This document shows, one piece after another, positions 46,589 to 57,536 of a stretch of 64,000 nt of DNA; position 1 is the stretch's first letter, and every line of letters starts with the position of its first letter. The stretch lies in the NCBI GenBank assembly GCA_036768485.1, contig JAVLUZ010000822.1, forward strand, positions 369,557 to 433,556, in the 5' to 3' direction. Made by a program: the position numbers and the translations under genes. The DNA is from Mermis nigrescens. Its lineage: Eukaryota > Nematoda > Enoplea > Mermithida > Mermithidae. Under the pieces are notes generated by a model. The model had not been told where the DNA came from. It ran no database searches and worked only from the letters and a program-made list of their open reading frames with translations.

Positions 46589-46793
46589 GTTTGACGGATT
46601 TATTAATATCCATTTCAGATCCAGTTTACACTTTCATTCTTCAGTCGCATTGCTGAGCTAAGGCATATCAGATGTATTTAGTTGGATAGTTTTATACTTA
46701 TTTTTTAAAATCTGGATTGCAAGCGGATCAAATACGTAATTTGAATTTCATCATTCCTACATCTGCTTTGTAAAACTTAACTTCCAGAGTCAT

Positions 46794-47120
46794 TAGTGGC
46801 GTAGCTGGCCTTCTGAATTTGAGGGGACAAATAGATAGGCAAATATATTTATGTTTTTGAGCTTTTCTTAGCAAGATTTACACATTAGAGAAGAAACAAA
46901 TTTAAAAAATTCAGTTTCATTCGAAATATATCAAACAAACATGTTGTATTCTGGGCTTATTAGCTCAAAAAGTGTGCTAGAATCTACTCTGATGGTCTAA
47001 CAGATACGCTTCAATTTTAAATTTTCCTTTTTGGGGGACTCTTGCAAAAAGAACTCATAGTTCCAAAATTGTGGGTGTGACTAACCCTCCCTATCCCCCA
47101 CCCCCACTGCTACGCCCCTA
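46794..47120. mobile_element. hAT MITE with GTGGCGTAGC ends
   Basis: 327 bp from TAGTGGCGTAGCTGGCC to CACTGCTACGCCCCTA. Flanks AGAGTCAT and AGAGTCAG match at 7 of 8. The termini resemble the 31536 element but the interior differs. Confidence 0.83.
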
Positions 47121-47635
47121 AGAGTCAGTATGGCCAGAGACTTGTGAATGCACTATTTTCAGCTGAATTTACCCGACTGTATCTCATTTTTGAATTCTAC
47201 AGCGGGACAAACAAAACCCCCTTCTCACTCTTTACAACGTGCTTCTATATTCTTGGTGCTGATTAATCGGTGCAATTTGCCAAGCTCGGAATAACTAGTC
47301 TAAAGCCTGAGTGAAAATTAATTAGAAGTCACGGAGTGTAAATTGAGAGAGAGAACTTGAAATCGATCCTGCTTCTTAAAAATTGACTTTTGTTGCAAAC
47401 ATCTTTTGACATCTGAGATTTGATTTAAATCTATTTAAAAAATGCTTTCTTTCTGGTTCGAAGCGAAGGTTTAATTACTTATTCACGTAGAATATAATAT
47501 GTACGATTCTGTATGTCTTAGTGCTTATTGACGGCATTTTATGAAGTGTTTTTGCTGTAGTTGAGTCGTTCTCGCGGGTGCTTTATTCTAGTATTGATAC
47601 TGCTTTGTATGTTTCTTTTTACCCGTGCTCTTCAG

Positions 47636-47772
47636 ATGAGAGCACTTTTTCAAGGCTCATATGCTGTCCGACATGTATTCCAATTTCCAAGTCTTTCTGT
47701 TCTTCTTTTGATAATCAAGTCGCAAACAATATGAAATTTTGGCAACTTTTTAAATCGGGGAAATTAAAATAA
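47636..47772 (+). CDS. Gene 1 candidate last exon
   Basis: Acceptor GTGCTCTTCAG, then an in-frame 45-codon segment DESTFSRLICCPTCIPISKS ... MKFWQLFKSGKLK and a TAA stop. Phase agrees with exon 12, or with exon 11 directly. Codon use is AT-rich and the peptide unremarkable. The 2.2-kb intron before it and the lack of a recognised C-terminus keep confidence low. Using it gives a 1,337-residue protein. Confidence 0.42.
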
Positions 47773-47876
47773 GTAAATACATATGTATAAGTAAACAACA
47801 AATTCTGGTATATCAGTGCAATGCATGAAATGTCGTGAACTGACATTTCGTTTTCAGGACTGTGTAAACAAAGAAT

Positions 47877-47882
47877 ATTAAA
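47877..47882 (+). terminator. possible gene 1 poly(A) signal ATTAAA
   Basis: The common variant ATTAAA lies 105 bp after the candidate stop and is followed within 10-20 bp by the GT-rich GTTGTGGT. This fits a cleavage site but is also expected by chance in AT-rich DNA. Confidence 0.3.
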
Positions 47883-50386
47883 TTAGCCTTAAAGTTGTGG
47901 TAATTGAAAAGTAAGTCATATAGAATCAAATAGATATGTACATAATTTTTGCTTTGAAGAAATGCCAATCCAATATGATGTTGGCTGTTGAGATTCGTGG
48001 CCTTGGCAGCAATTTAATCTGTTATAACTTGCTGCTTTTTTCTTGAGTGCTAGTTCCCCCGTTTTTTTTGAATGATTTGGAACGGTCCCGTAAGTTCTCA
48101 GCATTGAAAGGTTATTTAAGTAATAAGTTTTCTTAGATTATATATGCGCTTTATAGTTTGCAGCCTCTTTATTCGAATTTCAAAATCGTGGCATGTGTAA
48201 CAAAGTGTTTTCTACGATATCTTCGTTCATTTCCGTGTGCATTATTAGGTAGACAGCTAAGTTATATCGACTCGCTATTTTCGCTTCTTAAACCGAGTCT
48301 ATACTTTGCGCAGTTTATATAATACAGCTCGGTCGGTTCAATGCGCTTCCAGCGGAATACTCCTGATAATTTTTTGGCGTTGGGGTTTTACACCTACGCA
48401 GAAGTTGAAACCCCCTCGCAGATTACTGTAAATCCCTTCAGAATTCTATTTTTAGTAACATTTTTGGTCATTTTTGGCGATTTCTTCCAACTAGACCCTC
48501 CAAAATTTTCTTGCTGCCCATGTATGATCCCAATCTTGAATTTCGAGCTTATTACTTCAATTGCAGTTTGCAGAATTTTTCCCTCAAGCTTCAAAGTAAA
48601 AAATGAAATAATCGAATAAAATAACCCAATGCAGCGGATAGTCGACATCAATTTTTGATCAGATTTGGAGATTAAAAGCTTCTCTCTCTTAAACCCATTT
48701 TCCTTTCGTCATTTTTTCTCTGGAAGCATATCGAATCAGATTTTGATATTCGCATGCACCTACATTTAACAAGGCCGTTGTGGAGACGCGCGAAAATTGT
48801 TTAAAATGCGATTTGAAGAGATAATTTGTGTTTGTTTGCCGATATAGAGTTTTAAATGATGCTCCTGCCTCTTCGTCGTTTCCCGAGTACCTACTGATGA
48901 TGGCCTCAGGATGTATGATGGAAGTGTTTTTTTGCCTAGTGTGAAAAAGTGCGCTCAGTTTCGAGCATGCGACGTTACAAAATGTTGAAAGCATTTATTC
49001 TGCGTATTGACAAGTATAAAAACCCTGTCGTATGGTGCAATATTTTTATGTTTGTTTCTTTAGAGAATGAGTTGTGCCTTAGAAAAACAACATGAAATTT
49101 GCATTGTCGGCAAAGCACCTCCCTTTCTGATCATGTAATAAATTTCGAATATTTTAGGTACGATTTTATTATAGTTAGGTATGTACGTACATAAAATATA
49201 ATTAGCAAAGAAAAATGCTCCGATGGAACAAAATGGATGGATATGCTTGGAATTACGCATTTAAGGATATAAAAGGAGGGGACTAGGGAAAAGTTGCCTA
49301 TGTGTACACTGGGCGTGCAGGGGTTTGTGGGGTATGCACCCACAGAATTCGAGCTCACTTCCGTTGTTCGGATGCTGCTGCTTATAGCTTTTTGCGCTTT
49401 AATCCGCCCAGCTGACGTTTTATTGCCGAATTATATGGCACATTTCTTTGGATGATCGGGCACCGGTTCAGCTCGCGCGAGCGTCCGAACACTGTCCAGT
49501 TGCGGGTATTCTGACTCGCTCAGTTTTTGGACTTCTCAATTATAATGCGCATTAATATTATTAAATTGCTTTACACTTTCAAAACGTCCTTAGAAGATCG
49601 CTAGATACAGTCTATTTCACGAACCCTTGAGCAGGGCCACAATTCTAGAGTCGATGTAAATTGATTATAAAAGCGATTTAAAGTGAAGCAGCAATCATGA
49701 TACTGTGCATAACAAATGATTAGCATGTGGAATTTTACAGTGCGAAATTGTATTACAGAAAGATATATAGCAAGCACTTTTGTACTTGCTTCTTATTTCG
49801 CTGAAAATTCATTTCCATACTTAGGTTTCGTGAAATATGTATGTAAACGATAGGTTGAAGTGGCTTTAGGCAGATGTCTAACCGGAATCGATTATTCTTT
49901 ACTTAGAAGATGAAATTCATTGTCAAGAAGATGTAGCGTATTTTGGACGATTTATATTGCTTATTAAATGGTTGCGTCCGTTCTTTTGTAATTATTTGAC
50001 ATTTATCGAATATTGATCGCTAAGATATAGTAATTACGCTTAGGCCTTTAATAAATTTGTACTGTAATCAGTGACGTACATACGTCCAATAGAGCAAGCG
50101 CTGCACTGATAGATTCTGAACTGGATGGAACTCGTGTGACTCGTGCTGTGAAAAAGAAGGTGGCTCGGGTTAACACCCTGAATTGAATTAGCAGAATCAA
50201 ATGAAAAATTCCTCCGCATACGCAATTGCATTGTCATCAGCAAGATTCTCTTGCGATTTTAATTTTTATGATGGAAATAGCATTCTCATATGTCGAGAAG
50301 ACGAAACGAACTAGGTAGATAACAAAACAATCATTATCAGGAAATTTTATCTTGATTATCAAGCATATTTTGCTGGATCAATACGT
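47883..50386. other. intergenic region upstream of ULK
   Basis: This holds whatever promoter and 5' leader the ULK gene uses, unless an untranslated exon lies elsewhere. I see two damaged family-d pieces (48375-48530 and 49262-49350) and a TATAAAAGG word at 49268. The latter is 1.1 kb from the ATG and next to repeat sequence, so its role is doubtful. No other gene is supported. Confidence 0.45.
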
Positions 50387-50476
50387 ATGGAAACTGTTGG
50401 TGATTTCGAATTTAACAAAAAAGATCTAATTGGACACGGTGCGTTCGCTGTGGTTTTCAAGGGTCGCTGTAGACAG
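50387..50476 (+). CDS. ULK1/2 (Atg1/unc-51): ULK/Atg1 (UNC-51) kinase exon 1
   Basis: First coding exon of the autophagy-initiating Ser/Thr kinase. The ATG opens [20 protein letters not shown] followed by [18 protein letters not shown] is the glycine-rich ATP loop. The TVG(D/K)FEF(N/S)(K/R)[16 protein letters not shown] pattern is diagnostic of ULK1/ULK2/Atg1. It ends on a codon boundary with donor CAG|GTTAGT. ULK kinases sit in the ULK-ATG13-FIP200-type complex and phosphorylate early autophagy factors. The first intron is 8.9 kb and full of repeats. Confidence 0.95.
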
Positions 50477-50647
50477 GTTAGTTTGATAAAGTGGCACTCA
50501 ATTCTACAGAATATTAACGGTTTCATTAAAATGGTCTAGTTCAATCATGCTCAGGCTAAGGCTTAGTTTACTCGCATTATTTGTTTATGCATCATCGACT
50601 ACAGAAAATAATTGCCATTATTTTTTATATAGGTAATGACGTCATCA

Positions 50648-50785
50648 GGTCCGTATCTAGGGGCAAATTAGGGGCACGTGCCCCCCAGGGAATGAATTTT
50701 GAGAATTATCTTTTCCTTTACACAATTTTGTTTCTTTAGTTAAAAATCGCAAAAAAAATCGGCACTTCTCGCCGAATTTCGTTAT
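50648..50785 (+). mobile_element. family-f fragment in ULK intron 1
   Basis: CAGGTCCGTATCTAGGGGC, then 'attaggggcacgtgcccccc' and 'atgaattttgagaatta', as in the copies at 53227 and 53560. It includes a GGCAC...GCCG hairpin near 50760 and abuts the LINE remnant. Confidence 0.6.
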
Positions 50786-51995
50786 GATAATTAGAGTTCT
50801 CTATTTGGGGAATAATAATCAAAAATTTGTTTATATACTAAGTGGGAAAATTATTTCAAGTGATAACCTATTTGTCCGTGATTTAAAAGTTTTAATTCCC
50901 CAAAATTTAAAATTCAAGGAGCACAATTCTTTGATTAGAAAAGCTCTCTCTAGATGGATTTTAATACGCAAATCATTTTTCTCGCGTACTAAATTCAATC
51001 TTGCTAAAGCTTACATTAGTTATGTTAGACCTTTCTTTGAGTACTGTTACGTGTATGGAACCCCTCTGATCTTATTGATATAAATCGACTGGAAGCTGTT
51101 CAACGTAGATTTATTAAATTAAATATATTTTTGGCTATAATAGTATTCTTTCTTACGAGGATCGTTTCTTACAGCTTAAATGTGAAGACTTAAATTAAGA
51201 CGCTTGCAGATTTGCCCATTCATGAGGATGTATCAGATTATTTGTCATAAATCATGTTTAGAAGCTGATGCTTTTTTGTATTTATTCTTAATATTACGCG
51301 TAGCATTAATAGATTCAAATTACTTATACCCGGACGTGTTTTTTGGGGATGGGCTTTGACCCCCCAGAATGGCAACTGACCCCCCCCCGCAAAATGGCTG
51401 CGACCCCCTAAAATTCGCGATTTTTCAAAAGTTTCCGAAAATTTCCTAGAAATACGCAAAATACGCGCTGTTTTAACGCGTTTTTAGCTATTTGCTCGAA
51501 GTGTCAAATTTTCGGCGCTTTGCGCCATACTCACATTTTTTGACTATATTTCCTTCAATTTAGTCCGAGCATTGTCTTAAACGTCAAAAAACAGTGTTTC
51601 TGACGTGTACACATCGTTTTTTAGTCCAAAAAGCACTTTTAAAAAAATTTCGGGCCTGACCTCTCCTTAGAATTTCCATGATGTATATGTATACATGGTT
51701 ATACCTGTTGATCATTCTAATTTATAAAAGCGTGATTTCTTTTACTTTTTGAATCAATTTTGAACTATCTTCCTGACTTTATTGTTTCTTCCCTTGACTT
51801 AAGCATTTAAATCTGGCTTAGCAAACTTTGATTTATCTAGATATCTTGTAGGGCGCGCGTAAAATATGTCATTCTGTTGACTCGCATATCCCGTTACCAA
51901 TTCGAAATTGCGTTAATTGTGGATCTCGTCGCTTTTGTATTTTTTCAATTTAATGTATAAGTAATAAATTTGTTGTTGTTGTTGTTGTTGCTGCT
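50786..51995 (+). pseudogene. decayed non-LTR retrotransposon (CR1/L2-like) reverse-transcriptase end
   Basis: 50786-51080 encodes a recognisable RT C-terminal part: LGNNNQKFVYILSGK, then RDLKVLIPQNLKFKEHNSLI and AKAYISYVRPFFEYCYVYG. Frameshifts follow. RLEAVQRRFIK, SYEDRFLQLKCEDLKLRRLQ and later RDFFYFLNQF complete the usual order. A family-c MITE interrupts it at 51330-51700. It ends with AATAAATTTG and a (TTG)n(CTG)n tail near 51966-52002, as LINEs of this group often do. It is 5'-truncated, frameshifted and has stops: not active. Confidence 0.82.
51330..51700 (-). mobile_element. family-c MITE inside the LINE remnant
   Basis: CCCCCCAGAATGGCAACTGACC, the 'cgctttgcgccatactcac' hairpin region and the end 'ccttagaatttccatgatgt' define family c. 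LINE-like reading resumes on the far side. Confidence 0.72.
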
Positions 51996-52064
51996 GCTGC
52001 TCTTAGAGTCAATTTAGTCCTAAGCGTGCGGTATAAACGCTCTAGTATTTATCCAGCATATAGC

Positions 52065-52486
52065 CATACATGCACAGCATGGGCATTCTGGGGGGGGTTG
52101 AAATTATAAACTGCCTTTTTGGTTTCGTTTTTCATCTTTTCTGACGATGCTCCATCTTTCTAGAGCATAAAAACAAAAAATTTCGCAAAGAAACCAAAAA
52201 GTTAGAACAGATTAACAAAATATAGTCAAAACATGAGTATAATGGCGCGAAGCGCCGAAAATTTGGCGTTTTCGAGCAAATAGATAGCTAAAACGCTTAA
52301 AAAGCATCTTTTATACAAATTTCTAGGAAATTTTTGGTAACTTCCAAAAATCGCCAATTCTGGGGTAGGGAGGGTGAAAAATTGTTTTTGGTGGTGAAAA
52401 TTTTTTGCGTTTGTGAGAATTTTTCTGGAGGGGGAGGGGAAGTTGATACCCGCATCCTTAATCTCCCCCAAGATTGTATATGTCTG
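52065..52486 (+). mobile_element. family-c MITE
   Basis: From CATACATGCACAGCATGGG to GATTGTATATGTCTG. AGCATAT occurs close to both ends, but the spacing is not clean, so no exact duplication is claimed. The hairpin GGCGCGAAGCGCC is at about 52243. Confidence 0.78.
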
Positions 52487-52770
52487 TAGCATATTTTTCA
52501 TCTACGTCTTATGTACTTCTCAGGGTTCATGCAGAAAATGAGATTTGTTCAAGAAGCAAGAATAATAGCAATAATTTATGATGAATATGAATTTACTTTG
52601 ATTTTGTTAAAATTTAGAGTTACGATACAAATTTGAAGTGCTCTTTTTACAAAATTTTTCAGGGCTTTGTACCGGACCCCGCTGGGGGCACTTAAGCACG
52701 CCACATCAGACCCATAGCCCTGAAAGAGATGTTTTCCATTGGATTCTCACCGGATCTAAGGTATCCGGGT

Positions 52771-53174
52771 CGTTTTTTTGTACCAGGTCCGTTGTACATG
52801 TACAAAGATGGTCCCTAAAATTCTTTGTACATTTTGTACACACAAATTTTTGGTTACTATAATATGGCATAGTAGCGATTTTAATGTGGCAAAAACAAAG
52901 CCGTTCGACCTTTGGTAGTGCATTTTAGCTAATATCTGGGTTTCTGAGGGCATAAATGAATAATAATCTCAAAACGGCGCGAAGCGCCGAAAAATGTGAC
53001 ATTTTCCCTTTCAAAATGCCATTTCTGACATAAAGATATATAGAACACAATTCATGCGAATTTCAAACCTTTTTTGCAGTTTTTGTCTTCCCAAAATCTT
53101 TTTACATGTACAAAGACGGTCCCCAAAAGTCTTTGTACATCGGGAAAAATCTTTGCCGAATACAAAAAACACTG
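52771..53174 (-). mobile_element. hAT MITE family a
   Basis: 404 bp, minus-strand copy ending AATACAAAAAACACTG on the + strand. Flanks ATCCGGGT and ATCCAGGT match at 7 of 8. Just upstream (52676-52765) is the segment CGGACCCCGCTGGGGGC, shared in inverse with 32195-32260. Confidence 0.87.
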
Positions 53175-53224
53175 ATCCAGGTAGCAAAATTTGCAAACCA
53201 AAGTTCATCCTTTGATCCCTCCAC

Positions 53225-53798
53225 GGTCAGGCCCATATTCAGGGGAAGATTAGGGGGCACGTGCGCTCCTTTCTCCGAAGTGAAATTTGAGAATAATTTT
53301 GTCCTCCACTCTACCTTTTCTTCTTTGAATTTCACAGTAATTAGTTATTAAATATTTAGTCACAAATGCGCGATTAAAACACTCCATATTCGATTTTTAT
53401 GCAACCTAAAGCATATTTTGCGTATGTGTCTTCTATTTTTCGCAGGTTTTACGCAGAAAATGATATGCGTGCAGACAGCGAAAATGATAGACATTTTTTG
53501 GCTATGATAAAAAAATTTAGTGATGAAGTTTGACTATTTTTAGACTGGTATCAGAACCAGGCCCGCATCCAGGAGGGTAAGGGGCCACGTGCTCCCCCTC
53601 CCCGAAATGAAATTTGAGATTGATTGTTTACTTTACTCCCCCTTTGCTTTTTCTAGCAAAAAACCGCAAAAGTTTTCGGCGCTTCGCGGCAACTTTCATA
53701 ATTATTAATTATGATATATTTAGTCCTAAATGTTCGGTTAAAACACTCCATATTCAGTCTTCATATAATCGAAAGCATATTTTTAAAATGCTGAGGAC
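53225..53798 (+). mobile_element. two head-to-tail family-f fragments
   Basis: CAGGCCCATATTCAGGGG (53227) and CAGGCCCGCATCCAGGAGG (53560) start two copies that share 'gaaatttgaga', 'ttaaaacactccatattc' and 'aaagcatatttt'. The second is cut by the family-c insertion at 53799. Confidence 0.68.
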
Positions 53799-54174
53799 CA
53801 TACATGATCTTGGGGAGGGAGGGATTCGAAAGGTTTTCACCCCTTCCGCAGAAATTTTTCTCCTCCCTCATGATTCGCGATTCTAAAATTTCAAAAAAAT
53901 TCGTAGGAAAGGCTGAACGTTTTTCGCTATCTGTTTGCCTGAAAGTGTCAAATTTTCGGCGCTTCGCGCCATATACTCATTTTTTAATTTTATTTTGTTC
54001 GCTTAAATCGAATTTTTCTGATATTGTTTCCAGACTTTGCTTACGCTTCTGAAAGATAGAGCATCGTCAAAAACGCCTGGAAATTGATGTATTTGACGTG
54101 TATCCATCATTTTTAAGTCAAAAAACCACTTAAAAATTTCACATTCCCCAGAACTCTCATGCTGTGCGTGTCTG
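53799..54174 (-). mobile_element. hAT MITE family c, exact target duplication
   Basis: 376 bp from CATACATGATCTTGGGG to ATGCTGTGCGTGTCTG, flanked by exact CTGAGGAC (53791-53798 and 54175-54182). This copy fixes the boundaries and hAT-type duplication of family c. Confidence 0.93.
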
Positions 54175-54860
54175 CTGAGGACTCGCTCCAGTGTCAGTGA
54201 AAATGTTTCATCCATCGATTTATGTTAATGCACGCTAGAGTATGACAGAGTTTTTTACCGTATACCTACATAACATACCTAAATTAAATAATTGTTTACT
54301 GTTCAGTGTTACATGTGACACTTAAATTAGCTTTGACGCTTCGCGCGAAATAGCAGGACCACTCTCTTCGTTTCTGTACGTCATGTATGTATGGTTCAGT
54401 TTCGTGTAGATGTAGCTTACGTATAAGGTCGCTTTTTAAATTTTACAATTGGAGGCAGATGTTTTTTGGTCAGTATAATTTTTTTCGCCCACTATCATTT
54501 CTGTATTTATATTCTAAAAGGAGATATTTTATGCATGCGTCCAATTAAGTATTTTAAACATCAGAATGCCTTCAAACGTTTTGCTGTCTGAAAGCCCTAG
54601 ACCACTTTTCATGCCGTGAATCCGTAACAATTTGCATTTCGTTGTCTCGCTCATCCCTTCCTTCCGTTGCATTTGCGTAAACTTTCAGTTAATCCGTATT
54701 TTTGCATAGTTCATTGTTTTTGGATGCATATAGCTCATATCCGTTCGTTATTCGTTCGATGCTTTTATTTATTTGTCTTTCAATCCTGTATGCAATTGAT
54801 TTATTAAATCATCATGTAATTTCGTGCAATAGTGATACTGAGATATTAGGCCTTTACAGT
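54175..54860. other. no feature recognised
   Basis: AT-rich part of ULK intron 1. The 70-codon frame at 54702 has no support. Confidence 0.4.
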
Positions 54861-54861
54861 A

Positions 54862-54960
54862 GTGATCGACCGGGGCGACTTTTTTGGCCGGGGCCGGGGC
54901 GGTACCGGGGCTGAAATGAAATCCCCAGCCCCGGCCGGGGCCGGGGCTGGCCGGGGTCAG
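54862..54960. repeat. GC-rich ccggggccgggg block
   Basis: AGTGATCGACCGGGGCGAC, then CCGGGGCC repeats with an internal GGTACC. The AGTGATCGACC edge is the inverse of the GGTCGATCACT edge at 57526-57536. Confidence 0.6.
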
Positions 54961-55499
54961 ACAAGGAAAATATTATTGCATGACACATACTTGGGGTGGG
55001 CATCGGAAAAGAAATAATGAGCGACTGCTCCATTCAGTAGTAAATGGCAAGCGCAAGGTTAGGTGCGCCTTTTCATATCAAGTTTTATTACTATTTATGT
55101 CACAAGAAACAAATTTAGTCCAGTGTTTCATTGTCTGAATCATCAATAAAGTCTATGTCGCTACTATCAGCACACTCTACATCATTTGAATCTTCGCTAC
55201 TGCTACTGCTGCTGTAGCGATTGGATGCAATAGGTATTGGATGTAATAAATGAGACATCACACATTCCCATAAGGGAGGAGGATTATTACCCCCCTCAGG
55301 GTCCAAGACACAAGTCACTGTCAGACGATTTTTGGTGAAAACCTTTGGAGTTTTTTAAACTTAATTTTTTAGTATGGCAAAAGTGTACCTCACTATTAGA
55401 ATTTCACGAAGTGATACATTATTTTAGAATGTGAGCTAGAGTAAATAGATAAACTATCACAATGAAACATGCATGTAATCGCTTCAAATTTTATGAGGG
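54961..55499. other. unassigned intronic stretch with a Ser/Asp-rich minus-strand frame
   Basis: The minus-strand frame 55115-55318 reads SNRYSSSSSSEDSNDVECAD then SSDIDFIDDSDNE. Its upstream part overlaps a family-j scrap (GGACCCTGAGGGGGGTAATA), so it is probably not a gene. It could be the tail of a decayed transposase. Confidence 0.3.
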
Positions 55500-55740
55500 T
55501 CCCTCAGTATACATGTAACGGCTGGAAATCTAGGATAGGGGTCCCTCGCCATTTTTAGGAGGGGCTTAGCGACTAGATCAAAAATTGTAAAAACACATAA
55601 AAATAGCCAAAAAAGCGCAGGTTTTCGCCAAAAAAATGGGGGAGGGTGGTCAAATATTTTCTGACTTTAAAGGAAGTTCGGGGCTTCAAAGCATGGATGA
55701 GAGATGGCCAAAACCCCCTGTCACATGCATATTTCTCGGC
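55500..55740 (+). mobile_element. family-b MITE
   Basis: CATGTAACGGCTGGAAATCT start, 'ggggtccctcgccatttttagg' and 'caaatattttctgacttta'. The right end is near CCTGTCACATGC. Confidence 0.68.
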
Positions 55741-55826
55741 CATTTTCAGCGGAAGGGGGGTAAGCGGCTCCATTTTTGCAGCCGCTTACCCCCTGAAAAT
55801 CTTTAAAAAGGTAGAATTCGCAATAA

Positions 55827-55943
55827 GGAATTCTACACCTTTTTACAGTTTTGTTCTTCAAAAATCTTTGTACATGTACAAAGACGGTCCTGAAACGTCT
55901 TTGTACATCAGCGAAAATTTTCGCCGAATACAAAAAGACCGTA
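55827..55943 (-). mobile_element. family-a MITE fragment
   Basis: Only the terminal region survives: 'acctttttacag', 'aaaatctttgtacatgtacaaagacgg' and 'gccgaatacaaaaag'. 55944-56039 carries a GGCG-type box at about 55990. Confidence 0.65.
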
Positions 55944-56039
55944 CTTCTAAATGTGATAATTCGGCCTGAATTTACTTGATAATATTAGTTCGGCGAGAAG
56001 TGCCGAAATTTTTATGAGCTTTTGATGGAATTCACACAT

Positions 56040-56732
56040 AAAACTCGACTGAGAAAGCTAAAACTTGTACTACAAAATCAGAAATATTACAAAAATCGTA
56101 ATAAGCGAATTAAATCTTGTAATAAGCAACACTGCGCTTAGAATGGAAAAGTGGAAAAATGTCAAATATTCAGAAACCCAAAAATTAGCCAAATACACCA
56201 CTAAAGGTCGAAAAACTATGTTTTACCACACTGAAATCGTTACTGTACCATATTAAAGTATGCAAAAATTTGCATGTACAAAACAGTGTTTTTTGTATTC
56301 GCCAAAGATTTTTCCCGATGTGCAAAGACTTTTCAGGACTATCTTTGTAAATGTACAAAAAATTTTAGGAAGATAAAAACTGAAAAAAGGTGTAAAATTT
56401 CGAGAAAACTTTCGGCGCTGCGCTCCGATATGAAAAATTGTCTGTTCTACATATCTTTAAAATGGCAAAATTTGTATTTAGAATGAAAAAATGTCAAATT
56501 TTTAGGCGCCTCGAGCCCTTTTAAGACAATTTCAGTAATTTTTGGCGTTAGAAACCCAGAAATTAGCTAAAATATTCAATCAAAAGTCAAAAGACCCTGT
56601 TTTACCACACTAAAATCGCCACTGTACCATATTATAGTAACCAAAGATTTGTGTGTACAAAATGTACAAAGTCTTTTGGGGACCATCTTTGTTCATGTAT
56701 ATACAAAGGTACATTGTTCAAAAAAAACACTG
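56040..56732 (+). mobile_element. family-a MITE: partial unit followed by a full unit
   Basis: 56040-56283 is the 3' half of one unit ('cagaaacccaaaaattagcc', 'accatattaaagta'). At 56284 a complete unit starts with CAGTGTTTTTTGTATTCGCC and runs to AAAAAAAACACTG at 56732. 56790-56870 is a scrap of the related element at 1967. Confidence 0.78.
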
Positions 56733-57434
56733 TCACATACTGATAGTATACGAAAATGTGTATGTTTAAAAATATATTTACTTAATATAGCTACAAAAAT
56801 TTGTTAGCTCATACAAAGACCTTTTCGGAGATCTTTGTACAAGCACAAGAAGCTCGTACAACGAAATAGAGTCGGCTAATAATAGTCCACCACTTAATTT
56901 TCTGGTCCTCCAATTTGGGATTTCACCCCTCCCTCAACTCTGGACCTTAGGAAACTATTTGATACATATTTAGTTTATCGGATCGGACCTAATTCTGCAG
57001 CATAGTTTACATTCGCATATAATTAATCTCCATCGTGATAACTATTACACAAGAAACGCGTTTTAAAGCACGCGGTTCCCATTCAATTAAATGTAAAAGT
57101 GTTTTTTGTAAAAATACTTTGTTGAAAACGTACAATTTCCAGCTAGAAATAGAACGTATTTGTCAATTCTAAATCTTTTAGCCATAGCTATGAATGAATG
57201 AGTTAAAAGTAGCATTTAGTTTAAATAACTTAAATGGAGGAATCGAAAACATGCAGATTTTCCTGAACATTTATTCAGTAAAAGCTCATTTATACACAGT
57301 AACAAAGTTATAACAAGGACTAAGTAAGTATACATATGTTCTAATCAGTACAGTTCTCAAAATTAACACTTGCTCATTGATAAATAAGTGCCAGTATCAC
57401 AGCCTGTACAAAATACGAATTACAGTAAATTTTT

Positions 57435-57536
57435 CCTCGGCCCCGGCCATTTTTTGACCTTGCCCCGGCCGGAGCCGGGGATGCTCAAAAATGGCCGGGG
57501 ATTGTCGGGGCCGGGGTCGGGGCCCCGGTCGATCAC
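57435..57536. repeat. GC-rich ccccggcc block
   Basis: GGCCCCGGCC start and GGCCCCGGTCGATCACT end, in the middle of AT-rich DNA. Same family as 54862. 56871-57434 and 57537-58450 hold nothing I recognise. Confidence 0.6.

Noticed and set aside
49268..49276. TATAAAAGG as the ULK core promoter
   Set aside because: It is 1.1 kb from the ATG, next to a MITE remnant, and such words are frequent in AT-rich DNA.
55115..55318. Ser/Asp-rich minus-strand frame as a possible gene end
   Set aside because: Its beginning overlaps a family-j MITE scrap and no upstream exon was found.
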